Shown: positions 48,138 to 56,861, numbered from the stretch's first letter. The stretch: 64,000 bases of DNA from Thioclava sp. GXIMD2076 (GCF_037949795.1 NZ_CP149932.1:1043001-1107000); one strand, 5' to 3'. Made by a program: numbers and translations. The notes: generated from the letters alone by a model not told the origin.

Positions 48138-49633
48138 TATTTCTTCTTACCAAAGCCTCCGAGGCCACCGAGGCCGCCCATGCCACCCAGACCGGGCATG
48201 TTCTTGGGCAGGGACTGGCCCAGCATCTTGGTGGCTTCTTCCATCTTGGCGGGATCCATCTCGCCCGCCGCCGGCAGACCGCCGAATTTGCCGGTCATCG
48301 CGGCCATCGCGCGTTTCAGGGCGCCGCCCTTCATCTTGCCGAGCTTCTTCATGGTGTCGCCCATCTGGCGCTGCATCTTCAGAAGCTTGTTCAGCTCGGC
48401 CACATCCATGCCCGCGCCCTTGGCGATACGTTCCTTGCGCGAGGCTTTCAGCATTTCGGGCTTGGCGCGCTCTTCCTTGGTCATCGACTGGATCAGCGCG
48501 ATCTGGCGACGGATCATCTTGTCGTCGAAACCGGCGGATTCGGCCTGCTTGGCCATCTTGCCCATGCCCGGCATCATCGACATCACGCCCTGCATGCCGC
48601 CCATTTTCTGCATCTGCTCGAGCTGGGACTTGAGGTCGTTCATGTTGAAGAGGCCCTTCTGGAACCGCTTCATCATACGCTCGGCGGCCTCTTTCTCGAA
48701 GACCTCCTGCGCTTTTTCCACGAGGGCGACGATATCGCCCATGCCAAGGATACGGCCCGCCACACGCTCGGCCTCGAAAGTCTCGAGCGCTTCCATCTTC
48801 TCGCCCAGACCGACGAAGCGGATCGGCTTGCCGGTGGTCGCGCGCATCGACAGCGCCGCACCGCCGCGGCCATCGCCGTCCATACGGGTCAGGACCACGC
48901 CGGAGATGCCGACTTTTTCCTCGAATTCCTGCGCGACCTCGACGGCAACCTGACCGGTCAGCCCGTCGACCACCAGAAGCGTCTCGCGCGGGTTGGCGAT
49001 GTCACGGACCTGCTGGACCTCGGACATCAGCACCTGATCGATATGCAGACGGCCCGCGGTATCGAGGATATAGACGTCATAGCCGCCCAGCATCGCCTGC
49101 TGCTTGGCACGTTTGGCAATCTGCACGGCAGATTCGCCCTGCACGATAGGCAGGGTATCGACGCCGATCTGGTTGCCCAGAATCGCCAGCTGTTCCATGG
49201 CCGCGGGGCGATAGATATCGAGCGAGGCCATCAGCACGCGTTTCTTCTCGCGCTCCTTCAGGCGGCGGGCGAGCTTGGCGGTGGTGGTGGTCTTGCCCGA
49301 GCCCTGCAGACCGACCATCAGGATCGGCGCAGGCGGGTTGTCGATCTTCAGCGCACCAGCTTCATCATCACCCGCAAGCATCGCGATCAGCTCGTCATGG
49401 ACGATCTTCACGACCTGCTGGCCGGGGGTGATGGATTTGGTCACGGCCGCGCCGGTCGCCTTGGCCTCTACGGCCTTCACGAAGGAACGTACCACCGGCA
49501 GTGACACGTCGGCCTCGAGGAGCGCAGTGCGCACTTCACGCAGCGCGGTCTTCACGTCATCAGCGGACAATGCCCCCTGCTTGGTCAGCCGGTCGAACAC
49601 ACCGCCAAGGCGATCTGAAAGGCTCTCGAACAT
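48137..49633 (-). CDS. ffh: Signal recognition particle protein Ffh
   Basis: A 498-residue SRP54 GTPase that binds signal peptides and 4.5S RNA and docks with FtsY. The N domain is helical. The G domain has MVGLQGSGKTTTTAKLA (about 104-120), DTAGRL and TRMDGDGRGG. The M domain is methionine-rich (MQKMGGMQGVMSMMPGMGKM) and contains the RNA-binding helix-turn-helix. The tail is Gly/Lys-rich. The start MFESLSDRLGG has a GGAGGG site. A promoter and two leader hairpins lie upstream. It heads a long cluster down to the HAD gene. Confidence 0.97.
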   Translation of the reverse strand: MFESLSDRLGGVFDRLTKQGALSADDVKTALREVRTALLEADVSLPVVRSFVKAVEAKATGAAVTKSITPGQQVVKIVHDELIAMLAGDDEAGALKIDNPPAPILMVGLQGSGKTTTTAKLARRLKEREKKRVLMASLDIYRPAAMEQLAILGNQIGVDTLPIVQGESAVQIAKRAKQQAMLGGYDVYILDTAGRLHIDQVLMSEVQQVRDIANPRETLLVVDGLTGQVAVEVAQEFEEKVGISGVVLTRMDGDGRGGAALSMRATTGKPIRFVGLGEKMEALETFEAERVAGRILGMGDIVALVEKAQEVFEKEAAERMMKRFQKGLFNMNDLKSQLEQMQKMGGMQGVMSMMPGMGKMAKQAESAGFDDKMIRRQIALIQSMTKEERAKPEMLKASRKERIAKGAGMDVAELNKLLKMQRQMGDTMKKLGKMKGGALKRAMAAMTGKFGGLPAAGEMDPAKMEEATKMLGQSLPKNMPGLGGMGGLGGLGGFGKKK

Positions 49634-49708
49634 GGCTCCCTCCTTGCATAAGGGCATCAGACAAACGACAAGCGCACCAGTGGGCGCAACGCGCTGACTG
49701 GTGGCGAT

Positions 49709-49746
49709 CCCCGCCGTGTGCGGGGACCGGAGGGCTAGTCCTCCGG
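49709..49746 (-). promoter_or_regulatory. Two tandem hairpins in the ffh leader
   Basis: In the minus-strand RNA, CCGGAGG-ACTAGC-CCTCCGG (49727-49746) is followed one base later by CCCCGC-ACACG-GCGGGG (49709-49725). They lie between the predicted promoter and the ffh start. They have no T-run, so they look like leader structures rather than terminators. Function unknown. Confidence 0.5.
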
Positions 49747-49758
49747 GGAATCTTGGGT

Positions 49759-49787
49759 GACTTAGTCAAAAAAGGGTGCGGAGTCAA
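49759..49787 (-). promoter_or_regulatory. Sigma-70-type promoter candidate for ffh
   Basis: On the minus strand TTGACT (49782-49787) is separated by 17 nt from TAAGTC (49759-49764). The spacing is ideal, but the -10 is imperfect. The predicted transcript start would give a leader of about 118 nt. Confidence 0.45.
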
Positions 49788-49801
49788 CCGCGCAAGGCAG
49801 A

Positions 49802-50137
49802 TTAGCGACCCTCAGGGCCCTCATAGTGGCGTTCGACCTGTGCGACCCTGAGCGTGTAATGGTCATACCAGCGGGCTTTGCCAAGCTTCTGTGCCATCAG
49901 ATGGGTGGAAATCTGTTTCCAGCCCAACACCGCCTGCGCGTCGCGCCAGTAGCTGACAGTGATGCCATAGCCGCGGCTGTCACGCAGCGACTCGGCCCCG
50001 ATATAGCCGGGCTGTTTGCTGGCCAGATCCGCCAGAAGCTCGGCCATTTCATGATAGCCCGCGGTTTCCGCCCCCAGTTGCGAGGAAAAGATCACCGCGT
50101 GATAGGGCGGGTCGGGCATCGGCGCAAAGGTCGACAT
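49802..50137 (-). CDS. Antibiotic biosynthesis monooxygenase family protein
   Basis: A 111-residue ABM-fold (dimeric alpha/beta barrel) protein. The motif AVIFSSQLGAETAGYHEMAELLADLA is followed by QPGYIGAESLRDSRGYGITVSYW, the hallmark of this family, and later WYDHYTLRVAQVER. Members act in heme breakdown, quinone handling or as unknown enzymes; the exact role is open. It lies downstream of azoR behind a terminator, and upstream of the ffh promoter. Confidence 0.85.
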   Translation of the reverse strand: MSTFAPMPDPPYHAVIFSSQLGAETAGYHEMAELLADLASKQPGYIGAESLRDSRGYGITVSYWRDAQAVLGWKQISTHLMAQKLGKARWYDHYTLRVAQVERHYEGPEGR

Positions 50138-50150
50138 GGGCGGTCCTTAT

Positions 50151-50182
50151 AAAAAAGGCCCGCAGCGCGAAGCTACGGGCCT
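50151..50182 (-). terminator. Terminator of azoR
   Basis: The minus strand reads AGGCCCG-TAGCTTCGCGCTG-CGGGCCT then a T-run, 26 nt after the azoR stop. Confidence 0.8.
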
Positions 50183-50207
50183 GTGATGCACGCTATGCGC
50201 GATGGTC

Positions 50208-50777
50208 TCAGGCGGCAAGGCCTTTGATCTGCTCTTCGGCTTTCGCGAGTGCTTCGGCTTCGCCCATGGCAACGCCCTCGGCGGAGATGAAGGTGACATC
50301 GGTCAGGCCGATGAAGGCCAGAACCTGCTTGAGATAGCTCGATGCAAGATCATAACCCGAGCCTTGCGGCACGCCGCCCGAGGCATAGGCCACGAAAACG
50401 CGTTTGGGGTTCACCAGACCTTCGGGGCCGGCTTCGGTGTAGCGGAAGGTTTCACCAACGCGGCAGATCATGTCGACCCATGCTTTCAGCGGGCCGGTGA
50501 CGCCGAAGTTGTAGAGCGGCATGCCGATGACGATCTCGTCGGCGGCCTTGATCTCGGCGATCAGCTCGTCGGAGACTTTCAGCAGCTCTTTTTGCTCGGC
50601 CGTGCGGTTTTCGGCGGGGGTATAGGCCGCGCCGAGCCATGCGCCGTCGATCAGCGAAAGGGTGCTGGTGTCACGGGTGACGACATCGCCACCGAGTTTT
50701 TCGCAGATCATACCAGTCAGTTTGCGGGTGACGGAGGCGTCGCCCTTGATCGAGCTGTCGATGCGCAGAATGGACAT
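50208..50777 (-). CDS. azoR: FMN-dependent NADH-azoreductase AzoR
   Basis: A 189-residue flavodoxin-fold reductase, an FMN enzyme that reduces quinones and azo compounds by two electrons. The start MSILRIDSSIKGDASVTRKL holds the phosphate-binding loop of FMN. GMPLYNFGVTGPLKAWVD and VAYASGGVPQGSGYD are characteristic. GGAG lies 6 nt before the ATG. The open frame extends far upstream, but only as an antisense shadow of the LysR gene. It is divergent from that LysR gene, which probably regulates it. Confidence 0.93.
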   Translation of the reverse strand: MSILRIDSSIKGDASVTRKLTGMICEKLGGDVVTRDTSTLSLIDGAWLGAAYTPAENRTAEQKELLKVSDELIAEIKAADEIVIGMPLYNFGVTGPLKAWVDMICRVGETFRYTEAGPEGLVNPKRVFVAYASGGVPQGSGYDLASSYLKQVLAFIGLTDVTFISAEGVAMGEAEALAKAEEQIKGLAA

Positions 50778-50835
50778 TGGGATCTCCATAAAAGGAAAAG
50801 GGGAGGATTTTTTAGTCTGACGCAGGATTGCCCCT

Positions 50836-50858
50836 TGCCACCTCGAACTCAACTGGCA
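50836..50858. promoter_or_regulatory. Inverted repeat in the azoR-LysR gap
   Basis: TGCCA-N13-TGGCA in the 114-nt space between the divergent azoR and LysR genes. Placement and size fit an LTTR binding region controlling both genes. Pattern-based inference. Confidence 0.35.
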
Positions 50859-50891
50859 TGATCGCACGAAGTTTGTTCGCGGGTGCACAGC

Positions 50892-51776
50892 ATGAGTTTC
50901 GATAACTGGGATGAAATCAGAACGGCCTATCAGGTCGCGCGCGTGGGGACGGTGTCGGGGGCCGCAGAAGTGCTTGGTGTGCACCATGCTACGGTGATCC
51001 GCCATGTCGATGCGCTGGAGCACCGGCTGGGCACGAAGCTGTTCCAGCGCCATCCGCGCGGCTATACGCCCACCGAGGCCGGTCACCAGCTTCTGGCGGT
51101 AGGGCAGGCCACAGAAGACCAGTTCAGCCAGCTGGCCGCACGGATTGCGGGGGCGGGCGAGGAGGTCTCGGGCGAGTTGATCGTGACTTCGGTGCCCACG
51201 ATTTCCACCCTGATTCTCCCCGCGCTCGAGCAGATGCTGGTGGATCATCCCAAATTGCAGCTGCGCTATCTGACCGACCAGCGCGTCTTCCGTCTGGAAT
51301 ATGGCGAGGCGCATGTGGCCATCCGTGCGGGCAACCGCCCGACCGAGCCCGATAACGTTGTCCAGCAGCTCTGCGCCAACCGCACGGGGCTCTATGCGGG
51401 CAAGAGCTATATCGAGCGTTTCGGAATGCCGACCGAGGATACGCTTGATCAGCACCGTTTCATCGGCCCTGAACAGCGCGACAGCCGTGCGCCTTTCTGG
51501 CGCTGGATGTCGAATGCGGTGCCCGATGAATGTGTGGTGTTCCGTGCCAATGACCACGAGAGCCAGTTGGCTGCGGTGCGTCAGGGGCTTGGTCTGGGCT
51601 TTGTGCCCTATAACGAGGGCTGCTCCGATAGCCGGATGGTCGAGGTTCTGCCGCCGCGCCCCGAATGGGAATCGGCTCTGTGGCTGGTAACCCATGTCGA
51701 TTTGCACCGCACGGCGAAGGTGCAGGCGGTTCTCAAAGTGTTGAAAGATCTGATCGGCAGCCCACGTCCGATGTGA
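50892..51776 (+). CDS. LysR family transcriptional regulator next to azoR
   Basis: A 294-residue LTTR. The winged helix-turn-helix is at about 5-62 with TVSGAAEVLGVHHATVIRHV, an unusual recognition helix with two histidines. An effector-binding domain follows. A GTG 9 nt upstream is possible, but the ATG is preferred. The divergent layout with azoR suggests it senses quinone or electrophile stress and controls azoR; this is inference. It ends at a terminator shared with opgC. Confidence 0.9.
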   Translation: MSFDNWDEIRTAYQVARVGTVSGAAEVLGVHHATVIRHVDALEHRLGTKLFQRHPRGYTPTEAGHQLLAVGQATEDQFSQLAARIAGAGEEVSGELIVTSVPTISTLILPALEQMLVDHPKLQLRYLTDQRVFRLEYGEAHVAIRAGNRPTEPDNVVQQLCANRTGLYAGKSYIERFGMPTEDTLDQHRFIGPEQRDSRAPFWRWMSNAVPDECVVFRANDHESQLAAVRQGLGLGFVPYNEGCSDSRMVEVLPPRPEWESALWLVTHVDLHRTAKVQAVLKVLKDLIGSPRPM

Positions 51777-51802
51777 CGCCGCTTGACAGGATCTGCCAAG
51801 GG

Positions 51803-51832
51803 AAAAGGCCACGGATCGCTCCGTGGCCTTTC
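51803..51832 (+). terminator. Bidirectional terminator between LysR and opgC
   Basis: A hairpin AAAAGGCCACGG-ATCG-CTCCGTGGCCTTT with T on both strands, between the convergent LysR and opgC genes. Confidence 0.8.
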
Positions 51833-51849
51833 TGCTTTAGCATTTCGCG

Positions 51850-53106
51850 TCAGTATTCGGCGCGGCGCGGGATCTCAGGCTGGACGACCGGAATGGTCGA
51901 GGGCAGCGAGAGCCGCGGCAGCGACAGGGCAGGGCCACTGGGACGGAGATCGCCCTGGGTCTCCTCGCGCGGGGCAGGGGCCTCGCGCTTGGCGGGTTTG
52001 CGGCGCATCCATTCCGAGACCCAGGCGATGGCGTAAAGCAGGCCCAGCCCGCCCAGCACCAGAACGCTATCTTGCACGAAGCCGCCCGGATGCACGACCT
52101 TGACCGCCTGTGCAAAGATCGCCAGCACGGTCCCGAAGGCAAAGATCTTCAGCCCGTTACGGCCCAGCAGGCGCAACGGCGCAGCCGCCTTCGATGCAGC
52201 GATCTGCGGCACGAGGAACGGCATCGACAGGATATAGGCCAGCGCCAGCACATGCAGCAGACGCGGCAATGACAGGAAGGTCTTGTCGAAGGTCACGAGG
52301 AAGAAGGGCACGCCATGGTCCTTCAGGCTGCCAAGCGCGGGGCCGAGATTTTGGAGCATCCAGGTGTTGTTGACCCAGATCGCCGAGAATACGAGCCAGA
52401 GAGCCGCGGTGATGACCACTGGCTTATGGACACCCAGAAACCGTTTGCCACTCCGCATCGCCGTGCCGGTCAGGATGCCGATACAGAAGATCAGCTGCCA
52501 CGAGAGCGGATTGAAGAACCAGCCGCCCTCATAAGGGAAGTTGGGGAAGTTCAGGCGGAACATGCCCGCGCTTGCCCAGACCACCAGCGAGATCGCCAGA
52601 AGTTTCAACGGCGCAGTTTGCGACAGTCGGATCATGAACGGGGCCGCGATCATCAGCACCGCATACATCGGCAGGATGTTCACATAGCCTAACTGGTGCG
52701 TCAGGGAGGCCAGCCCGATGAGCCATTGCAACGGCTGGTCGGCCAATGGGCCGAAAGCATTCATCTCCAGCAGCTTGTCACCACCGAAGAACAATGCGCC
52801 ACCCGCGAAGATCGCGATGACCCAGAACGTGATCACCAGATGCGTCATATAGAGCGTCCACGAGCGGCCCCAGATCTTGCCGAAGCTCTGGCGGTTGAAC
52901 CCGTCAGCCAGCTTCGGCCCGTAGGCCAGAGCGGCTGCAAGGCCGGACATGAAGACGAAGCCCTCGGCGGCATCGGAATGACCGAAATTGCGCGAGGTGA
53001 AATTCTCGTAGATCTGGTGGGGGATGTGATTGACGAAGATCATCGCCAGAGCGATGCCGCGGAAGAAATCCAGCCGCGGATCGCGCGCGGACCGAGTTTC
53101 AGGCAT
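51850..53106 (-). CDS. opgC: Glucan succinyltransferase OpgC
   Basis: A 418-residue membrane acyltransferase that adds succinyl groups to osmoregulated periplasmic glucans. The start carries DPRLDFFRGIALAMIFVNHIPH, the conserved His/Asp/Arg region of this acyltransferase class. About ten membrane helices follow, and the C-terminal 70 residues are soluble and proline-rich. It overlaps the end of opgH by 8 nt and is the last gene of the opgGIHC operon, matching the Rhodobacter sphaeroides order. Confidence 0.92.
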   Translation of the reverse strand: MPETRSARDPRLDFFRGIALAMIFVNHIPHQIYENFTSRNFGHSDAAEGFVFMSGLAAALAYGPKLADGFNRQSFGKIWGRSWTLYMTHLVITFWVIAIFAGGALFFGGDKLLEMNAFGPLADQPLQWLIGLASLTHQLGYVNILPMYAVLMIAAPFMIRLSQTAPLKLLAISLVVWASAGMFRLNFPNFPYEGGWFFNPLSWQLIFCIGILTGTAMRSGKRFLGVHKPVVITAALWLVFSAIWVNNTWMLQNLGPALGSLKDHGVPFFLVTFDKTFLSLPRLLHVLALAYILSMPFLVPQIAASKAAAPLRLLGRNGLKIFAFGTVLAIFAQAVKVVHPGGFVQDSVLVLGGLGLLYAIAWVSEWMRRKPAKREAPAPREETQGDLRPSGPALSLPRLSLPSTIPVVQPEIPRRAEY

Positions 53107-54880
53107 GTTGTTGTTCCTCTATGGTCGAGGCCTCCGGTTCAGCCGACCAATTGTTGAGAATCCGGTCATGCAGCTCCATGATCGGGGCGGCATGATATTC
53201 TGTAGGGGTGCCGAAGAGATTCCCCTTGGCTGTACGCGAGGTCACAGAGATGACGAAGGGCGCCAGAATCATCGGGATGCCAACAGGCGAAAGCCACCAG
53301 AACAGCCCCGGTGCATACATGAAAATCGCGCACATTCCAAGCGCGCCGATAAGCACGATCCACCACGATGCCTTGAGCCCGTCGCGCAAGCCCAGCGTGC
53401 CATCGCCACGGTTGTTGGTGGGCCAGCCACCATCCGCACCGAAGATCACTTGCAACACCGAGCGGGTCGAGAACATCAAGAGGATCGGTGCATTGACCGA
53501 GCTGATCAGCAACTCGCAGACGGTGCCGGCAAGCGCGTTGAGCCCGCCCCCGAAACCGCGCGAGGTTCCGTCGGCCCATGAGCGCAGCGCGATCAGCAGT
53601 TTCGGCAGCAGCAGAAGGCCGATGATCCCGATGAACAGACCGATCGCTTTCGACGCCTCCGAAGGCGGGAAATAGGGGAAGGGCCAGTTGGGCTCGGGGA
53701 AGTAGTTGGGCGGAGCGACAAAGGCCATCGCGCCGACCGATGCAAGGATGAAGGCCAGCCAGAACAACGGCGAGATATAGGCCATGATCCCTTGCGCGAA
53801 GACGAAACGCGACCACATCCGCAGGTCGGGCGCGTTGATGATACGCGTATGCTGGAGGTTGCCCTGACACCAGCGGCGGTCGCGTTTGGCGTGATCTACG
53901 ATGTTCTCGGGGCCTTCCTCGAAAGAGCCCTCGAGATCGTCATCCAGACGGACGGTCCAGCCGCCACGCGCCAGAAGCGCAGCCTCGACATAATCATGGC
54001 TCATGACATGGCCACCAAAGGGGGGCTTGCCACGCAGGGTCGGCAGGCCGCAGCACTCGGCAAAGGCACGGGTGCGCACCATCGCGTTATGGCCCCAGAA
54101 CGGACCGGTGCGCCCCTGCATCATCGCAAGGCCACGCGCGAAGACGGGGGAGAAGAAGGCGGCGGAAAACTGCATCGCACGCCCGAAATAGGAGCGGGCA
54201 CGGATGACCTTTGGCAGGGTCTGCAACAGGCCGAGCCGTGGATCGGCTTCCATTCGGCGGGCCATCTGCAGGATAGTTTCGCCTTCCATCAGGCTGTCGG
54301 CATCAAGGATCAGAGCGAAGTCATAGGCACCGCCCGAACGGGTGATGAAATCCTCGATATTGCCGGCTTTCTTGCCGGTGTTGTTTTCGCGGCGGCGGTA
54401 ATAATACCGCCCCATTCCGTTACGTTCCTTGACGAGCTTGGCAAAGAGGAGTTCCTCGCGGCGCGCGGTCAGATCGTTACGGGTGTCGGAGAGAATGGCA
54501 AAATGCACTTCGGCCGAAGTGCCTGCCTTTGTCTGGGCGTCCTGCAGGGAGGCATCCATCGCGGCGAGGCGGGTAAAGGTGTAGAGCGGGTCCTCGTTAT
54601 AGACCGGCATCAGAACGACCGTGCGCCCCTTGATCGGGGCGCTCGGGTCATATTCGGGCGCTTTGGCGCGGGTGGTCAGCCCGATCAGGGCCTGAACGGC
54701 CCCCCAAGCCAGCCAGAGCGTGGAAATCAGGATGAGAACGGCACGGACGACGTCAAACGCGTCCAGACCGTCGGCCGAGCCGAACTGGAGGAACAGAACG
54801 AAGGCACCGCCGCCCGCCACGAGGCTCAGTGCAATGGCAATGCTGCGCAAAGCCCAGAGGAACAGGCGTCCAACGGTCAT
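53099..54880 (-). CDS. opgH: Glucans biosynthesis glucosyltransferase OpgH (MdoH)
   Basis: A 593-residue inner-membrane glucosyltransferase that makes the glucan backbone from UDP-glucose. Two N-terminal helices (about 10-30 and 45-65) precede a GT2 domain with VVLMPVYNED, LILDADSLMEGE, SHDYVEAALLARGG and RDRRWCQGNLQH (the QxxRW-like motif). A block of about five more helices follows. Its start has AGGAAATCGAG before the ATG. A 20-nt gap separates it from opgI. Confidence 0.95.
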   Translation of the reverse strand: MTVGRLFLWALRSIAIALSLVAGGGAFVLFLQFGSADGLDAFDVVRAVLILISTLWLAWGAVQALIGLTTRAKAPEYDPSAPIKGRTVVLMPVYNEDPLYTFTRLAAMDASLQDAQTKAGTSAEVHFAILSDTRNDLTARREELLFAKLVKERNGMGRYYYRRRENNTGKKAGNIEDFITRSGGAYDFALILDADSLMEGETILQMARRMEADPRLGLLQTLPKVIRARSYFGRAMQFSAAFFSPVFARGLAMMQGRTGPFWGHNAMVRTRAFAECCGLPTLRGKPPFGGHVMSHDYVEAALLARGGWTVRLDDDLEGSFEEGPENIVDHAKRDRRWCQGNLQHTRIINAPDLRMWSRFVFAQGIMAYISPLFWLAFILASVGAMAFVAPPNYFPEPNWPFPYFPPSEASKAIGLFIGIIGLLLLPKLLIALRSWADGTSRGFGGGLNALAGTVCELLISSVNAPILLMFSTRSVLQVIFGADGGWPTNNRGDGTLGLRDGLKASWWIVLIGALGMCAIFMYAPGLFWWLSPVGIPMILAPFVISVTSRTAKGNLFGTPTEYHAAPIMELHDRILNNWSAEPEASTIEEQQHA

Positions 54881-54900
54881 CTCGATTTCCTATCTAGCGA

Positions 54901-55092
54901 TCAGCCGCGATGCGCGCGCATCGGCTGCGGCAGAAGGGCCAGCAGCGCCTGCCAGATGCCCGCGCCTTCGCGTTCGAGCACCTGCACCGGCATTGCCATC
55001 GGCGCATCGGGAAGGGCGCAGGGGCCCATGATCAGGTCCTGCGGTTCAGTCGTCACGGCGTCCACCGCCGCGGGGGAGGTATTTACGGTCAT
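54901..55092 (-). CDS. opgI: Small operon protein OpgI
   Basis: A 63-residue acidic, proline/methionine-rich protein (MTVNTSPAAVDAVTTEPQDL at the start) between opgG and opgH. Rhodobacter sphaeroides has a short gene, opgI, at exactly this place in its opgGIHC operon. Its ATG overlaps the opgG stop (ATGA). The segment PDAPMAMPVQVLE resembles the N-terminus of longer OpgH proteins from other bacteria. It may therefore be a split-off OpgH N-terminal piece that acts as a separate chain. No membrane segment. Confidence 0.72.
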   Translation of the reverse strand: MTVNTSPAAVDAVTTEPQDLIMGPCALPDAPMAMPVQVLEREGAGIWQALLALLPQPMRAHRG

Positions 55093-56732
55093 GCTTTGAT
55101 CCATTGGTAGGCCCATGTTTCAGATTGCTTGGAACCATAACCCTCAAGGTAGGCGGTAAGTTCCACTGTGGAGCCTTCTTCGGCTTCTACATCCATCACG
55201 AGGCGCCAAATGTCATGGCCAGGGATCTTGGAGAAGCTCTGGTTGGTGATAGACCCTCCGCTGATCGTGTTGACGACTTTCAGGTCCTCAACCTTCTCGG
55301 ACGGAAGATTCGCGATACGCCCGCCTGTGAAGTCCACAACGAACTTCCGGGTCTTATCGTTGCTGCCCGCAACCCCGCCGGCACCGGCGAAGGTTTCCTT
55401 TACATGTGCGATGTCCTCGTTCGGATCAAGGGGCAGATCGCCCCAGCTGAGCCGATAGGAGAATTCCCGCTCCTGTCCCGCTTTGGCGCCATCCTTGGGC
55501 ACCCAGAACGCGACGATATTGTCATTGGCCTCCGCCTCCGACGGAATCTCCACCAGACGGACCATGCCATCACCCCAATCGCTTGTGGGCTCGACCTTCA
55601 GGGAGGGGCGACGCTCGTAGCGGGCCCAAGCATCCTGATACTGTTCGAACTCGCGGTCGCGCTGGTAGAGGCCGAAGCTTTTCGGCGCGGTCTCGCTGAA
55701 ATAGCTCGAGGCAAGCCGGTCGGGATTGGCCAGCGGACGCCAGACGCGCTCGCCATTGGCTTTCACGATCATCAGCCCGTCGCTGTCATGCACCTGCGGA
55801 CGGAAATCGTCGAACCGGTCGCGCGAACGGTCGGCATAGAGGAACATCGAGGTCAGCGGGGCCACACCGAGCTGCTGCACATCCTTGCGCAGGAACAGCC
55901 GCGCGGTGACCTCCATCACGGTCGCATCGCCGGGCGTGATCACGAAACGGTAGGCACCGGTCAGCGAGGCGCTGTCCATCGCGGCGTAGACGGTCACGGT
56001 CCGCGCGTTTTCGGCAGGGCGTTCCACCCAGAAGCGGCGGAAGCGCGGGAATTCTTCTGCGACCGACAGGCCGGTATTGACGGCGAGGCCGCGGGCCGAC
56101 AGGCCGTATTGCGAATTGCGCCCGAGCGCGCGGAAATAGGAGGCGCCCTGGAAGGCCACCAGCTCATCGAGCACATCGGGACGGTTGAGCGGATAATGCA
56201 GCCGGAAGCCAGCAACCCCGGGAAGTGGGGCATGTTCAGGCACGATCTCGCGGGCTTTACGCTCGTAGATGAAATCATCCGTGGAGAAGGTCATTGCCTG
56301 CGCCTGACCGTCCTTGATCTCGTAGATCAGTACCGGCTCGCGGAAGAGCCAGCCCATATGGAAGGCCTGAAGCGTGAATTGCGGGTGGTCGCCATCGGCA
56401 AAACGCGCGTGCTCTGGATTGAAGCGGATCATGCGATAAGCGTCATAGTCCAGTTCCGAGAGGAACCCGTCCACCTTCTGGGGGGCTACGGCATCCTGCT
56501 TGGCCGCCTCGCGCATCTCGATGGTCAGACTGTCGAAGCTGAAGGGCTTGGTCTCGGCGGCGGGGGGCAGTTCGGGCTGCGGGGCCTGCGTCTCTGCGGG
56601 GGCCTGCGTAGCCTCCTGTGCCCAGAGCGGACGACCGGCCAATACCCCACCCAGCATCGTGCCAGCGGCAAGATGGGCCATCACCTGACGGCGGTTCGGA
56701 GAACGATGTGCGGGCTTGCCGGTTTTAATCAT
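55089..56732 (-). CDS. opgG: Periplasmic glucan biosynthesis protein OpgG (MdoG)
   Basis: A 547-residue periplasmic protein needed for glucan branching or release. The N-terminus has a twin-arginine type signal (NRRQVMAHLAAGTMLGG). The mature domain begins with FSFDSLTIEMREAAKQ, and MdoG landmarks include FNPEHARFADGDHPQFTLQAF, FHMGWLFREPV, and SYFRALGRNSQYGLSARGLA. An Ig-like C-terminal domain ends near residue 545. It is the first gene of opgGIHC; the divergent Mrp operon starts 406 nt away. Confidence 0.95.
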   Translation of the reverse strand: MIKTGKPAHRSPNRRQVMAHLAAGTMLGGVLAGRPLWAQEATQAPAETQAPQPELPPAAETKPFSFDSLTIEMREAAKQDAVAPQKVDGFLSELDYDAYRMIRFNPEHARFADGDHPQFTLQAFHMGWLFREPVLIYEIKDGQAQAMTFSTDDFIYERKAREIVPEHAPLPGVAGFRLHYPLNRPDVLDELVAFQGASYFRALGRNSQYGLSARGLAVNTGLSVAEEFPRFRRFWVERPAENARTVTVYAAMDSASLTGAYRFVITPGDATVMEVTARLFLRKDVQQLGVAPLTSMFLYADRSRDRFDDFRPQVHDSDGLMIVKANGERVWRPLANPDRLASSYFSETAPKSFGLYQRDREFEQYQDAWARYERRPSLKVEPTSDWGDGMVRLVEIPSEAEANDNIVAFWVPKDGAKAGQEREFSYRLSWGDLPLDPNEDIAHVKETFAGAGGVAGSNDKTRKFVVDFTGGRIANLPSEKVEDLKVVNTISGGSITNQSFSKIPGHDIWRLVMDVEAEEGSTVELTAYLEGYGSKQSETWAYQWIKA

Positions 56733-56844
56733 GTATTATCCAGTAATCTCAGGAAGTTCCCTAGGATGCGAACCTCTTACGCCGAGGCATACTCTTGAAC
56801 CAATATGATGTGCAATAGAGGTTGATATTCAATGTGCAGAACAG

Positions 56845-56861
56845 CAAAGCACTGTGCTTTG
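56845..56861. promoter_or_regulatory. 17-bp palindrome between opgG and the mrp operon
   Basis: CAAAGCAC-T-GTGCTTTG is a perfect palindrome in the 406-nt divergent gap. The rest of the gap (56733-57138) holds no gene. A minus-strand TTGCAC near 56812 could be part of an opgG promoter. The palindrome could bind a regulator; no known family was matched by eye. Confidence 0.35.

Noticed and set aside
49700..49801. Possible 4.5S (SRP) RNA gene upstream of ffh
   Set aside because: The hairpins lack the conserved SRP tip (GGAA tetraloop with asymmetric loop) and are too short.
54878..54905. opgI as a frameshifted start of opgH caused by sequencing error
   Set aside because: opgH has its own ribosome binding site and a normal length for this group, and a separate opgI is known in R. 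sphaeroides.
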